Positions 17,201-24,462 of a stretch of DNA of 52,042 bases are shown piece after piece (position 1 is the first letter of the stretch; every line of letters begins with the position of its first letter). The translations under genes were made by a program, and so were the position numbers. Location of the stretch: the NCBI GenBank assembly GCA_031554215.1, contig JAVBKF010000084.1, positions 1 through 52,042 of the forward strand, given 5' to 3'. The notes beneath the pieces are model-generated. The model did not search any database. It was given only the letters and a program-made list of their open reading frames with translations, and was not told the origin of the DNA. The DNA is from JAVBKE01 sp031554215. Its GTDB lineage: Bacteria; Bacillota; Bacilli; JARBTR01.

Positions 17201-17847
17201 ATAAAATCCTTTGCTATTTCTGCTTGCTCACGTAGCGGGTCAATCTGCTTCTCAAGCTCATGAATAATATCATCAACACGGTTAAGGTTAGACTGTGTTT
17301 CATCGAGCTTCGCTTCCGCCTTCTTCTTGCGGACCTTATACTTGAGCACACCAGCAGCTTCTTCAAAAATAGTCCGACGTTCTTCCGCCTTGCTGCTCAG
17401 AATCTCTTCAATTCGTCCCTGACCAATAATGGAAAACGCTTCTTTACCAAGACCCGAGTCCATAAACATATCGACAATATCTTTCAACCGGCATGATTTA
17501 TTGTTAATCTGATACTCACTCTCACCAGAACGATACACCCTCCGCATCACTGTCACCTCTTGATACTCAACAGGTAGATAATGATCAGTGTTATCAAGTG
17601 TCAAGGCAACTTCCGCATAATTTAATGCTTTCCGCGAATCACTACCAGAGAAAATAATATCCTCCATTTTGGCACCACGCAAAGATTTCGCTGATTGCTC
17701 ACCGAGCACCCAACGAATCGCATCTGTTACATTACTTTTCCCACTACCATTTGGACCTACAACTGCCGTTACACCAGAAACAAAATCAATTGATATGCGC
17801 TCCGCAAACGACTTGAATCCAACAATATCTATTCGTTTTAAAAACAT
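14296..17847 (-). CDS. smc: Chromosome segregation ATPase SMC
   Basis: Core of the bacterial condensin that, with ScpA and ScpB, extrudes DNA loops and separates origins. The 1183 residues are standard. Walker A GPNGSGKSN is at 32-40; long coiled coils flank a central hinge at about 510-660 (GVEGAVAELI to GGAMTGGA); the C-terminal head has the signature LLSGGERALTAIALLFA and Walker B CVLDEVEAALD. It lies about 190 bases after rnc and directly before ftsY. Confidence 0.98.
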   Translation of the reverse strand: MFLKRIDIVGFKSFAERISIDFVSGVTAVVGPNGSGKSNVTDAIRWVLGEQSAKSLRGAKMEDIIFSGSDSRKALNYAEVALTLDNTDHYLPVEYQEVTVMRRVYRSGESEYQINNKSCRLKDIVDMFMDSGLGKEAFSIIGQGRIEEILSSKAEERRTIFEEAAGVLKYKVRKKKAEAKLDETQSNLNRVDDIIHELEKQIDPLREQAEIAKDFIEKKSALEKLEIAFLAYEIESLYTHWQQLDTLVKVDAQEETTISTSISTKEAAIEQIRSEKLTLDEVISKLQDEFVVLSEDVERLEGQKLLSDEKKRHAALNAEKLGEELVSCESSIVDLDARLGSAKGLLAAMKAALDQMVQSIKEAQSTTVDGSAIEAKITRLQGDLIEYLNAKARIKHELDMIASQGLSQAAKVDKWSSESAQLEAEKGAITAQLSTFEAERTEVQKQIAKQITKFQTGTDQLRLAKENCHKQEVEQSSMTSQCQKLTSRKEALEEMEDDYQGFFQGVREVLKRKSAGVEGAVAELIQVPRPYTIAIETALGASLQSIVVRDEKVAREAISYLKQQRLGRATFLPMSVIRGKQIPTSVLEAVRSHPALIGVGAELITYAPDYREIITSLLGNVLFATDLKGANELARLTNYRQRIVTLEGEIVNPGGAMTGGASRQTSSLLTRKSELETIALQITDLELVIAAGNQTLGALRSEISITEQRLAELRTDGEKLRIQESDIGGKLASIKVSEKNILDRLLIFEMDHQQFISETKDRTNRQTALTAEMTGLEAEITGLEAEIEQLTQQKQQAALNKESMNETVNQLNIDHARKKEQLGFQQQEVTRLSGERDIQVARQAKMVAELDTLNQLLASEQSEVDLSSQVSAKRDDRDALQTELSAKRGERTELHIREGDAENELKEVKRTYKLLTNKLRDEEIKKARIDADLDHRIAKLSELYQITYEAAKLDYPLEVSPEEARGQIRKLNTSLEALGEVNTGAIEEFARISERYDFLQEQLTDLLEAKSTLKEIIREMDTEMIKRFSESFSKIQHEFREVFPILFGGGHAELKLTDSGDMLHTGVEIVAQPPGKKLQQLSLLSGGERALTAIALLFAILRVRPVPFCVLDEVEAALDEVNVHRFASYLKNFSKHTQFIVITHRKGTMEEADVLYGVIMQESGVSRLVSVRLAEAEDLTYAT

Positions 17848-18033
17848 TCTTTGAATCTTCCCTCTTCCTTACGCTAATAGCAGGGGCCATGCGCTGCATT
17901 CTATCTATTATTTCTAAGTCGTATCTAGATTGACTGCAGATACCTAGACGATCTTAAAATGAACGACCGCTGTGTCAGACTAAAATGAAAAGACATTATA
18001 TCAGTTCAAAACACGAATGAAAAGCCGGTCCAT

Positions 18034-18747
18034 TTAATTTTTTTGTAATTGCTCCAGTGCTTTAGCAGCAGCCATTTGCTCCGCCTCTTTTTTTGTTTTC
18101 CCCCGGCCATTACCAACTTCCTCACCATTTAAAAACACACTTGATTCAAAAATACGATCATGTGGAGGTCCGTCTTCCATGATGATCTTATAAGCCAACT
18201 GTCCTTGTGAATCACGCTGGATTTCCTCTTGTAATAAACTTTTGTAGTCAGTTACTTTCGAGAATACACCTTTATTAATTTCAGGAAACACCACTTTCTC
18301 AAGAAATGAGACAACAGCTGCTAGCCCTTGATCCATATAAAGGGCACCAATGAATGCTTCAAAAACATCTGCAAGCAGCGCAGGTCTTGTACGTCCGCTC
18401 ATTCGCTCCTCACCACGTCCAAGTAAAATATATTCACCAAATGACACGTTAATAGCAAATTTCACGAGAGACGGCTCACAAACAATGGCTGCCCTAATTT
18501 TCGTTAGTTGTCCCTCTAACATTTCAGGGTAATGCTCATAAAGGTATTTTGAGATTGTTAACTCAAGCACTGCATCCCCAAGAAACTCTAATCGTTCGTT
18601 ACTTAAACTGGGGTCTCCCTGGTGCTCATTCACATAGGATGAATGTGTAAATGCCTGAATCAATTTATTTTCGTCACTGAACTGTATTGCGACACTTTTC
18701 TGCAATTCACGAAATTTCATCATTTCTTTATTCGATAATTTAAACAA
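18034..18747 (-). CDS. rnc: Ribonuclease III
   Basis: Double-strand-specific endonuclease for rRNA and mRNA processing. 237 residues: the nuclease domain with signature NERLEFLGDAVL, then a double-stranded RNA-binding domain ending GKTKKEAEQMAAAKALEQL. The start is a TTG at 18747, eight bases after AGGAGG. It heads rnc-smc-ftsY with its own promoter here, because two unrelated genes separate it from acpP. Confidence 0.96.
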   Translation of the reverse strand: MFKLSNKEMMKFRELQKSVAIQFSDENKLIQAFTHSSYVNEHQGDPSLSNERLEFLGDAVLELTISKYLYEHYPEMLEGQLTKIRAAIVCEPSLVKFAINVSFGEYILLGRGEERMSGRTRPALLADVFEAFIGALYMDQGLAAVVSFLEKVVFPEINKGVFSKVTDYKSLLQEEIQRDSQGQLAYKIIMEDGPPHDRIFESSVFLNGEEVGNGRGKTKKEAEQMAAAKALEQLQKN

Positions 18748-18895
18748 GTGAACACCCTCCTTCAGTGAATAGATTAATCGTACAACAAAAAATTTATTAG
18801 AATGCCATCAAATCTTACTATATTGAATAAAATAAGCTGTTACATTTTTGCGTATGGAAAGTGCGCATGATACTTAAGGGTAGGCACTCAGTATC

Positions 18896-18923
18896 ATTAT
18901 ATATAAAAAATCTCTATAGTAAA
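18896..18923 (-). promoter_or_regulatory. Candidate SigA promoter of rnc-smc-ftsY
   Basis: Minus-strand TTTACT (18923-18918), 16-base spacer, perfect TATAAT (18901-18896). Confidence 0.55.
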
Positions 18924-19023
18924 AGAAAAATAATCAAGCGTTGTATGTATAATTTGTAAATCTGCTACAATTATTCGGAAAGTTGTGATTTATTTAAGTC
19001 GTTTTGATCTCCGGGGAGTTGTA

Positions 19024-19064
19024 GAAAACAAAAACTGGCGGGTGACATCAGGTCTCACCGGTTT
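19024..19064 (-). terminator. Probable terminator after ywbE
   Basis: An imperfect minus-strand stem between AAACCGGTGA and TCACCCGCCAGTTT with mismatches is followed by TTTTTGTTTT. The T tract is good and the stem is moderate. Confidence 0.5.
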
Positions 19065-19145
19065 CATTGCCGAGAAATTTTATTTTGCATTTCACGAAAT
19101 GCCAACAAATCCCGTTTTCAGGCGTTGAGTACTGTACCATTTCCC

Positions 19146-19337
19146 CTATACAATTTCCCTAACTCTACCGACAGTTCCATCTCTCAGCATCACCTTGATA
19201 CCTCTTGGATGATTCTGTGAATTTGTCAATATTCGCTCGACAAATCCTTCGGTTAGTTGTCCAGACCGCTGATGTTGTTTCTGTACAACCCTTACTGCTG
19301 CGCCAATTCTTATATCATTTCTGATTGTTCCATCCAT
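19146..19337 (-). CDS. ywbE: YwbE family small protein
   Basis: Short basic beta-rich protein of 63 residues, DUF2196/YwbE family, function unknown. The conserved pattern is visible: IRIGAAVRVVQKQHQRSG, LTEGFVERILT, and HPRGIKVMLRDG before GRVREIV. AAAGGTGG stands before the ATG. It sits with the DUF4240 gene between acpP and rnc, genes that are normally adjacent, so both were probably inserted. Confidence 0.88.
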   Translation of the reverse strand: MDGTIRNDIRIGAAVRVVQKQHQRSGQLTEGFVERILTNSQNHPRGIKVMLRDGTVGRVREIV

Positions 19338-19515
19338 TTATGAATGCCACCTTTCTACTTCGCACTTTACTATTTTTATACAATCTTATTCGTTTTCTCG
19401 GAAAATAGTTTGATTCATCCTGACTGATTGTATAAGATTTTTCACCTATCTCAAAATCGCTCATATGAATGGTAAGTCTCCACCATCTACCGAACCAACC
19501 TAAGCATTGTGACAC
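19315..19515 (-). CDS. Doubtful small open reading frame
   Basis: A 66-residue frame overlapping the ywbE start, with an internal ATG that would give a 49-residue peptide beginning MSDFEIGEKSYTI. I recognise no family, the N-terminal part is rich in Trp and Arg in the manner of non-coding sequence, and it may be a remnant of a former gene or chance. Confidence 0.15.
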   Translation of the reverse strand: MSQCLGWFGRWWRLTIHMSDFEIGEKSYTISQDESNYFPRKRIRLYKNSKVRSRKVAFINGWNNQK

Positions 19516-19548
19516 GTTTCAAATTCTATTTTAACAGTATATTTTTCT

Positions 19549-20097
19549 CTAACTAAATTTCTCACAAAGCTTCGGTACCAAGCATTCTATCCCTTCATCA
19601 TTCCATTCGGCGTCGATATCTACCGCATAAACAATTCCATCTTGCATGTCTTTTTTCATTTCTTCAGTTAAAGAGTAGCCAGCACATGCGTCCCAAAAGT
19701 CACCATAATCGCCCTTCCGATCTCCTTTTTCAGAATAAGCATCCCAAGCAATACTCAAAATCCTTTCAAATTCGATATTCTCTTCGCATGAATCAATACC
19801 CGCTAAGGAATCAGGATCATTTAAAGCCTGTTCAAATACTGCTCTACCTTGCGCAGTTAACCAGCCCCGGAAATAATCAAAGCCATCATCACTGCACCCT
19901 CCATTAATGACATAAGCCGCAGCCCAGAGTTTGCTCTTATAAGAAAGTTGTTGGTACTCCCATAAGATATTGTGCCATAAAAAAATATCTGTATCCTCGA
20001 AGGTTGCTAGACGTCTAGCTAATGGGGTTGCCATCGCTTCCCATCCATTTTCATTTCTTGCTTCGTCTATGATTCTCCAAAATATTGCAATATTCAT
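19549..20097 (-). CDS. DUF4240 domain protein
   Basis: 182 residues from ATG at 20097 (MNIAIFWRIIDEAR), with AAAAGGGGTG just upstream; the in-frame extension to 20124 covers that site. The N-terminal FWxIID pattern, the central YVINGGCSDDGFDYFRGWL and the downstream ALNDPDSLAG are typical of the DUF4240 family, whose function is unknown. It is acidic and presumably cytoplasmic. No partner is evident; it is flanked by the acpP terminator and ywbE. Confidence 0.8.
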   Translation of the reverse strand: MNIAIFWRIIDEARNENGWEAMATPLARRLATFEDTDIFLWHNILWEYQQLSYKSKLWAAAYVINGGCSDDGFDYFRGWLTAQGRAVFEQALNDPDSLAGIDSCEENIEFERILSIAWDAYSEKGDRKGDYGDFWDACAGYSLTEEMKKDMQDGIVYAVDIDAEWNDEGIECLVPKLCEKFS

Positions 20098-20315
20098 CGT
20101 ACACACCCCTTTTCCTGTTCTCATTTTTTACTGATCATATGCAATTTCTAAAGTACCTAATCAATTTCAACTCATAAACTACTTGATTGGATTGCTCGCT
20201 TAGTGATCGTTCATCTTTTAATTCTATAAAAACATCAAAAAATTCATTCCTTTAACCATTTCTCAGAAATATTATACCCTTCAAAACAGCATTATGATAG
20301 CTAAAAACCGATATA

Positions 20316-20349
20316 GTAAAAGGCTACCAAGATATTTCAAGGTAGCCTT
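20316..20349 (-). terminator. Terminator after acpP
   Basis: Minus-strand AAGGCTACC pairs perfectly with GGTAGCCTT across a 12-base loop and continues TTACTAT. It ends the fapR-acpP transcript. Confidence 0.82.
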
Positions 20350-20372
20350 ACCCACAATCAGTGAGAATTTTT

Positions 20373-20606
20373 TTATTTCATTTTATTTTCAATAAAAGTG
20401 ATTGCGTCACCAACTGTTACGATGCTTTCAGCTTCAGCATCTGAAATTTCACCAAACTCATCTTCAAGTTCCATTATAAGCTCAACAACTTCAAGAGAAT
20501 CAGCACCTAAATCTTCTTTAAAAGTAGCCTCAGGGACAACTTTTGCCTCATCAACGCTCAAGTGCTCAACAATCATCTTTTTCACTTTATCTGCTACGTT
20601 TGACAT
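20373..20606 (-). CDS. acpP: Acyl carrier protein
   Basis: Carries growing acyl chains on a phosphopantetheine attached to S37 in GADSLEVVELIMELE. 77 residues from ATG at 20606 with GGGAGGTG ahead; the alternative GTG at 20615 lies inside that ribosome binding site. Strongly acidic as expected. Last gene of the fapR-plsX-fabD-fabG-acpP lipid operon, followed by a terminator rather than by rnc. Confidence 0.98.
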   Translation of the reverse strand: MSNVADKVKKMIVEHLSVDEAKVVPEATFKEDLGADSLEVVELIMELEDEFGEISDAEAESIVTVGDAITFIENKMK

Positions 20607-20725
20607 GGAATTCACCTCCCTTCAAATTAACCTATTGCTCATCATAAAACCCATTTTAACCAAATATGTCATGATCAGCATAGTAAAGCCCTCGCTTAAA
20701 ACACGCTAAAAACGAACCTTACTAC

Positions 20726-21469
20726 CTACATCACCATACCACCATCCACATGAATCGTTTGACCTGTCATATAGGCAGCATCCTCAGATGCTAGAAAGCT
20801 GACCGCTTTTGCAATGTCCTCAGGTTGTCCAAAACGCAGTAAAGGAATATGTGCAAGCATTTGATTCTTTAATTCTTCGGGTAGTTTATCCGTCATATCT
20901 GTTTCAATAAAGCCGGGTGCTACAGCATTTACTGTAATCCCTCTAGGTGCGAGTTCCAAAGCAGTTGTTTTGGTCAGCCCAATCACACCAGCTTTTGCAG
21001 CAACGTAGTTCGCTTGTCCGGCATTACCGGCCACACCGACAATCGAAGAAATATTGATAATGCGTCCAGACCGCTGCTTCATCATCTGACGCATCACCGC
21101 TTTGGTGCAAAGGAAAACGCCCTTGAGGTTCGTAGCGAGAACATCATCCCAATCTTCCTCTTTCATTCGCATGATCAATGTATCTCTAGTGATGCCGGCG
21201 TTATTGACAAGAATATCAACAGAACCAAACGCTTCCATTACCAGATCAAATAATGTCGTCACGTCAAGTGAACTCGAGACATCTGCTCGTACAGCGATTG
21301 ATTTTCTTCCAAGTGCCTTAATTTGGTCTACCACTTCATTTGCGCTGGCTTCATTCCCGGCATAATTGACGACAACATCCGCCCCACAGCCTGCGAGTTC
21401 TAGTGCAACTGCACGACCTATTCCACGTGATGCCCCTGTTACAACAGCTACTTTACCTTCAAGTTTCAT
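20726..21469 (-). CDS. fabG: 3-Oxoacyl-ACP reductase
   Basis: NADPH-dependent short-chain dehydrogenase reducing beta-ketoacyl-ACP. 247 residues; cofactor motif TGASRGIG at 11-18, NNAG at 89-92, catalytic N114, S142, Y155 and K159. It overlaps fabD by four bases, so the two are coupled. Confidence 0.97.
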   Translation of the reverse strand: MKLEGKVAVVTGASRGIGRAVALELAGCGADVVVNYAGNEASANEVVDQIKALGRKSIAVRADVSSSLDVTTLFDLVMEAFGSVDILVNNAGITRDTLIMRMKEEDWDDVLATNLKGVFLCTKAVMRQMMKQRSGRIINISSIVGVAGNAGQANYVAAKAGVIGLTKTTALELAPRGITVNAVAPGFIETDMTDKLPEELKNQMLAHIPLLRFGQPEDIAKAVSFLASEDAAYMTGQTIHVDGGMVM

Positions 21470-22404
21470 TCTGATGTCACTCCTTTAAGGGTCTTAGCGA
21501 CCAGTATACATGATGCATCATCATACACTGAGTATACAGCGACTTCCTTATTTATTTTTTTGACCAACCCAGCTAGTACTTTGCCAGGACCAATCTCAAT
21601 AAAACAATCGACGCCATCACGAATCATGTTTTCTATCGTTGCTTGCCACCTGACAGATGAATACAACTGTTCGGTTAAGCTTGAAATGATATCGCTAGTA
21701 GGCTCTGCCGTGACGTTTGTGTACACCGGTATATTGGCTGGCTTTATCTCAGTAGCGCTCAGTGCTGAATTAAACTGTTCTGCCGCTCGGATCATCATTT
21801 CTGAGTGAAAAGGACCACTAACATCGAGAGGAATCACTCGTTTCGCCCCTTGCGCCATAGCAAGCTCAGATGCACGGGTTACACCGTCTGAACTACCAGA
21901 CAGGACAATTTGCCCTGGGCAGTTGATGTTGGCTATCGAAACAATATGATCCTGACCGACGCGATCACAGATAGTAGCCAATTTCTCCTGCTCCATACCA
22001 AGTACTGCAGCCATCGCACCACCTGATGGTACCGCTGCTTCCATCAAAAGACCTCGTTTCTTAACCAACTGAACTGCATCAGGAAATGTCAGTACTCCTG
22101 CTGCAACATAAGCAGTGAATTCTCCTAAACTATGACCTGCGGTACAGTCCGCTTTGACATCAGTCATCTCTTGAAAGGCACGCAGTAAAGCAACAGAAGT
22201 TGTTAGAATCGCCGGTTGTGCCTGATTTGTCTGCGTCAATTCACGCTGATCGCCTTCAAATATCAGCGCCGATAATGGCTGCTTAAGGACTTGATCTGCT
22301 TCAACAAAAACTGATTTAGCGGACTCGTTTTTCTCAAAAATATCGCGTCCCATACCGACCTTTTGCGATCCCTGTCCCGGAAAAACAAATGCAATTTTAC
22401 TCAT
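21466..22404 (-). CDS. fabD: Malonyl-CoA:ACP transacylase
   Basis: Transfers malonyl from CoA to ACP. 312 residues; the oxyanion GQGSQ is at 10-14, the catalytic serine S92 in GHSLGEF, and the histidine in GPFHSEMM. It sits 72 bases after plsX and overlaps fabG. Confidence 0.97.
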   Translation of the reverse strand: MSKIAFVFPGQGSQKVGMGRDIFEKNESAKSVFVEADQVLKQPLSALIFEGDQRELTQTNQAQPAILTTSVALLRAFQEMTDVKADCTAGHSLGEFTAYVAAGVLTFPDAVQLVKKRGLLMEAAVPSGGAMAAVLGMEQEKLATICDRVGQDHIVSIANINCPGQIVLSGSSDGVTRASELAMAQGAKRVIPLDVSGPFHSEMMIRAAEQFNSALSATEIKPANIPVYTNVTAEPTSDIISSLTEQLYSSVRWQATIENMIRDGVDCFIEIGPGKVLAGLVKKINKEVAVYSVYDDASCILVAKTLKGVTSE

Positions 22405-22476
22405 TGTGACTCGCCCTCACATTCTGATCCATCTTGTTTCTATTGCCCCTAGAAAAAGCTTTCGTGCTGAAAAAGG

Positions 22477-23469
22477 TTACATTTCTTCCTCTGTAATCGC
22501 ACGCTCAATCTCTGTGGCAAACTGACTCTCTACCATCAATCTCGCTTGTCTGATCGCATTGTAAAATGCATGGGCTTTACTCGATCCATGTGCCTTTATT
22601 ACTGGCGCTTTCACACCAAACAGTGCCGCACCGCCTTGCTCATTGTAGTCCATTGCATCTTTTATCTTTTTAAGCTCTGAACGCATCAATAGCGCTGCAA
22701 ACTTGGTCATAGTGCTCGACATAAAGCCGGTTTTCAGCATCCCAAGTATCGTCCCTGCTGCGCCTTCTGTCGCCTTGAGCACCATATTTCCACTGAAGCC
22801 ATCAGCCACAACCACATCCGCAACACCAGAGAGTAAATCACGAGCCTCTACGTTACCGACAAAGTTCAAATGAGAATCCCTAAGCAATGCAAAAGCTGCC
22901 TTTGTTAATTCATTGCCTTTATTCTCTTCGGTGCCAATGTTGAGGAGTCCTACTGTTGGGTTGCGAATCCCGCGCACTTTCTCCGCGTAAATGGCCCCCA
23001 TAACGCCAAACTGCAATAAATATTCAGGCTTTGCTTCAGCATTTGCACCAGCATCAAGTAAAACAAAACCTTTGCCATTCGCAGTTGGAAATGTTGGTGC
23101 TAGTGCTGGGCGAGTGATTCCCTTGATCCGGCCAACCACGAAAAGTCCGGCGGTTAAATAAGCACCAGTACTCCCAGCAGAAATGCACGCATCAGCTTCA
23201 CCGTTTTTCACAGCCGCTAAAGCCAGCACCATTGAAGCATTTTTCTTTTGACGATACGCCTTTATTGGGTCTTCATCACTATGTATCACTTCATCTGTAT
23301 GGACTATGGTAATACGCTCATGTGCTGTTGGTAATATTTTGCGAATCTCTGTTTCATCACCATATAAAATAAATTCTGTATCCGGAAAAGCAGTCACAGC
23401 TTGCTCTACGCCCTTACAAACCTCTACGGGCGCGTGGTCGCCTCCCATTGCATCTATTGCTAACTTCAT
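22477..23469 (-). CDS. plsX: Phosphate acyltransferase PlsX
   Basis: Converts acyl-ACP to acyl phosphate for phosphatidic acid synthesis with PlsY. The start is set at ATG 23469 (MKLAIDAMGGDHAP, 330 residues) because that is the universal family N-terminus and GGGG lies six bases upstream; the 21-residue upstream extension is not family-like. SAGSTGA and VLLDAGAN are recognisable. It is in the FapR-controlled operon. Confidence 0.96.
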   Translation of the reverse strand: MKLAIDAMGGDHAPVEVCKGVEQAVTAFPDTEFILYGDETEIRKILPTAHERITIVHTDEVIHSDEDPIKAYRQKKNASMVLALAAVKNGEADACISAGSTGAYLTAGLFVVGRIKGITRPALAPTFPTANGKGFVLLDAGANAEAKPEYLLQFGVMGAIYAEKVRGIRNPTVGLLNIGTEENKGNELTKAAFALLRDSHLNFVGNVEARDLLSGVADVVVADGFSGNMVLKATEGAAGTILGMLKTGFMSSTMTKFAALLMRSELKKIKDAMDYNEQGGAALFGVKAPVIKAHGSSKAHAFYNAIRQARLMVESQFATEIERAITEEEM

Positions 23470-23555
23470 TTCTATCCCCACTTTGCTATCAAGAACAATC
23501 TCTTTATTCATATAAAATAATCTATACACCATCGCTAAATGATGAAATAATCGTA

Positions 23556-24137
23556 TTAAACACGCGCTTTATCATCAATTTTTTTGTGAAACATCTCAAA
23601 TTCGCCACTAAAAACAGCGTTCTGCTCAACAAAGCTTTCTACCTCGACAACGACACGATCTGGCTGACCAGTATTCCGTTTAACTGTTGCTTTTGCGACA
23701 ACACGATCTCCTTCGTGAACAGACCTTGTAAAACGAATATTCGCTTTCGCCGTTAGTGCCAGCTCATCATCAACAATCGCTACAGCCAAAGAGTTTGCCT
23801 GTGCGAACAAATGATGTCCGCGCGCAATTTGATTCCTTTTGAATACATGCTCCGGCTTCATTTCAAAAATTGAAATGGCACGTTCACCGACAACAATATC
23901 AATAATTTCACCAATAATTTCGTCAACAGGCAGTGAGCGAATCGAATCTGTCAGGTTATTTTCTGCAACCAATTTAATCCGTTCTCGAACTTCTGGAATT
24001 GATAATTCTAAACGATCTAAGCGAATTGTCTGGATGCTCACACCCAGTAAATGCGATAAATCCTCATCAGTCACGAATGGACTTTCAGCAATTTTCACCT
24101 GCAGTAGCTCATGCCGCTCTAGTTTGCTTCGCTTCAA
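23556..24137 (-). CDS. fapR: Fatty acid and phospholipid biosynthesis repressor FapR
   Basis: Malonyl-CoA-responsive repressor of lipid genes. 193 residues from a TTG start seven bases after GGGGG. The N-terminal helix-turn-helix (VTDEDLSHLLGVSIQTIRLDR) is followed by a hotdog effector domain (ARGHHLFAQANSLAVAIVDDE). The gene is preceded by a FapR operator inside its own promoter region, so it represses itself and the downstream plsX-fabD-fabG-acpP genes. Confidence 0.96.
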   Translation of the reverse strand: MKRSKLERHELLQVKIAESPFVTDEDLSHLLGVSIQTIRLDRLELSIPEVRERIKLVAENNLTDSIRSLPVDEIIGEIIDIVVGERAISIFEMKPEHVFKRNQIARGHHLFAQANSLAVAIVDDELALTAKANIRFTRSVHEGDRVVAKATVKRNTGQPDRVVVEVESFVEQNAVFSGEFEMFHKKIDDKARV

Positions 24138-24157
24138 AACATTTCCCCCTAGTTAAA

Positions 24158-24174
24158 TTATCACCAGGTACTAG
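24158..24174 (-). promoter_or_regulatory. FapR operator
   Basis: Minus-strand CTAGTACCTGGTGATAA matches 14 of 17 positions of the known FapR palindrome TTAGTACCTGGTACTAA and starts five bases after the -10 element, the place where it would block open-complex formation. Confidence 0.85.
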
Positions 24175-24178
24175 TACC

Positions 24179-24207
24179 AGTATATAGAGATTGAAAAAGA
24201 ATTGCAA
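24179..24207 (-). promoter_or_regulatory. SigA promoter of the fapR operon
   Basis: Minus-strand TTGCAA (24207-24202), 17-base spacer, TATACT (24184-24179), immediately followed by the FapR operator. Confidence 0.8.
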
Positions 24208-24462
24208 TTATTATTTACTTCAACAAATCGCCAAGAACTAATGGTCACCTGATGTGATATAAATGCGATAATTGGCTCTTTTTTTCTTAAAGGAACTAGC
24301 CCCTGCAAATCAATGCATAGCGCTACCCAATGGTACTCTATTATCAATACGACAACTGATCTAACTGTGATTGCCTAACCTTAGCAATTCACCTATGTAA
24401 TCACGCTATTTGAACATTGTCATCCTACGCATTTGACTATGAATGATTGTCTACTCCTCAAC

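Larger units (their letters stand above)
18748..19145. other. Intergenic region between ywbE and rnc
   Basis: About 400 bases holding the rnc promoter (18896-18923), a 7-bp hairpin TGATACT/AGTATCA in the presumed rnc leader (about 18867-18895), and the ywbE terminator (19024-19064). No gene was found in it. Confidence 0.5.
24138..24462. other. Intergenic region between recG and fapR
   Basis: About 325 bases. The fapR-proximal part carries promoter and FapR operator; the remaining 255 bases after recG show no gene and no convincing terminator. Confidence 0.5.
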
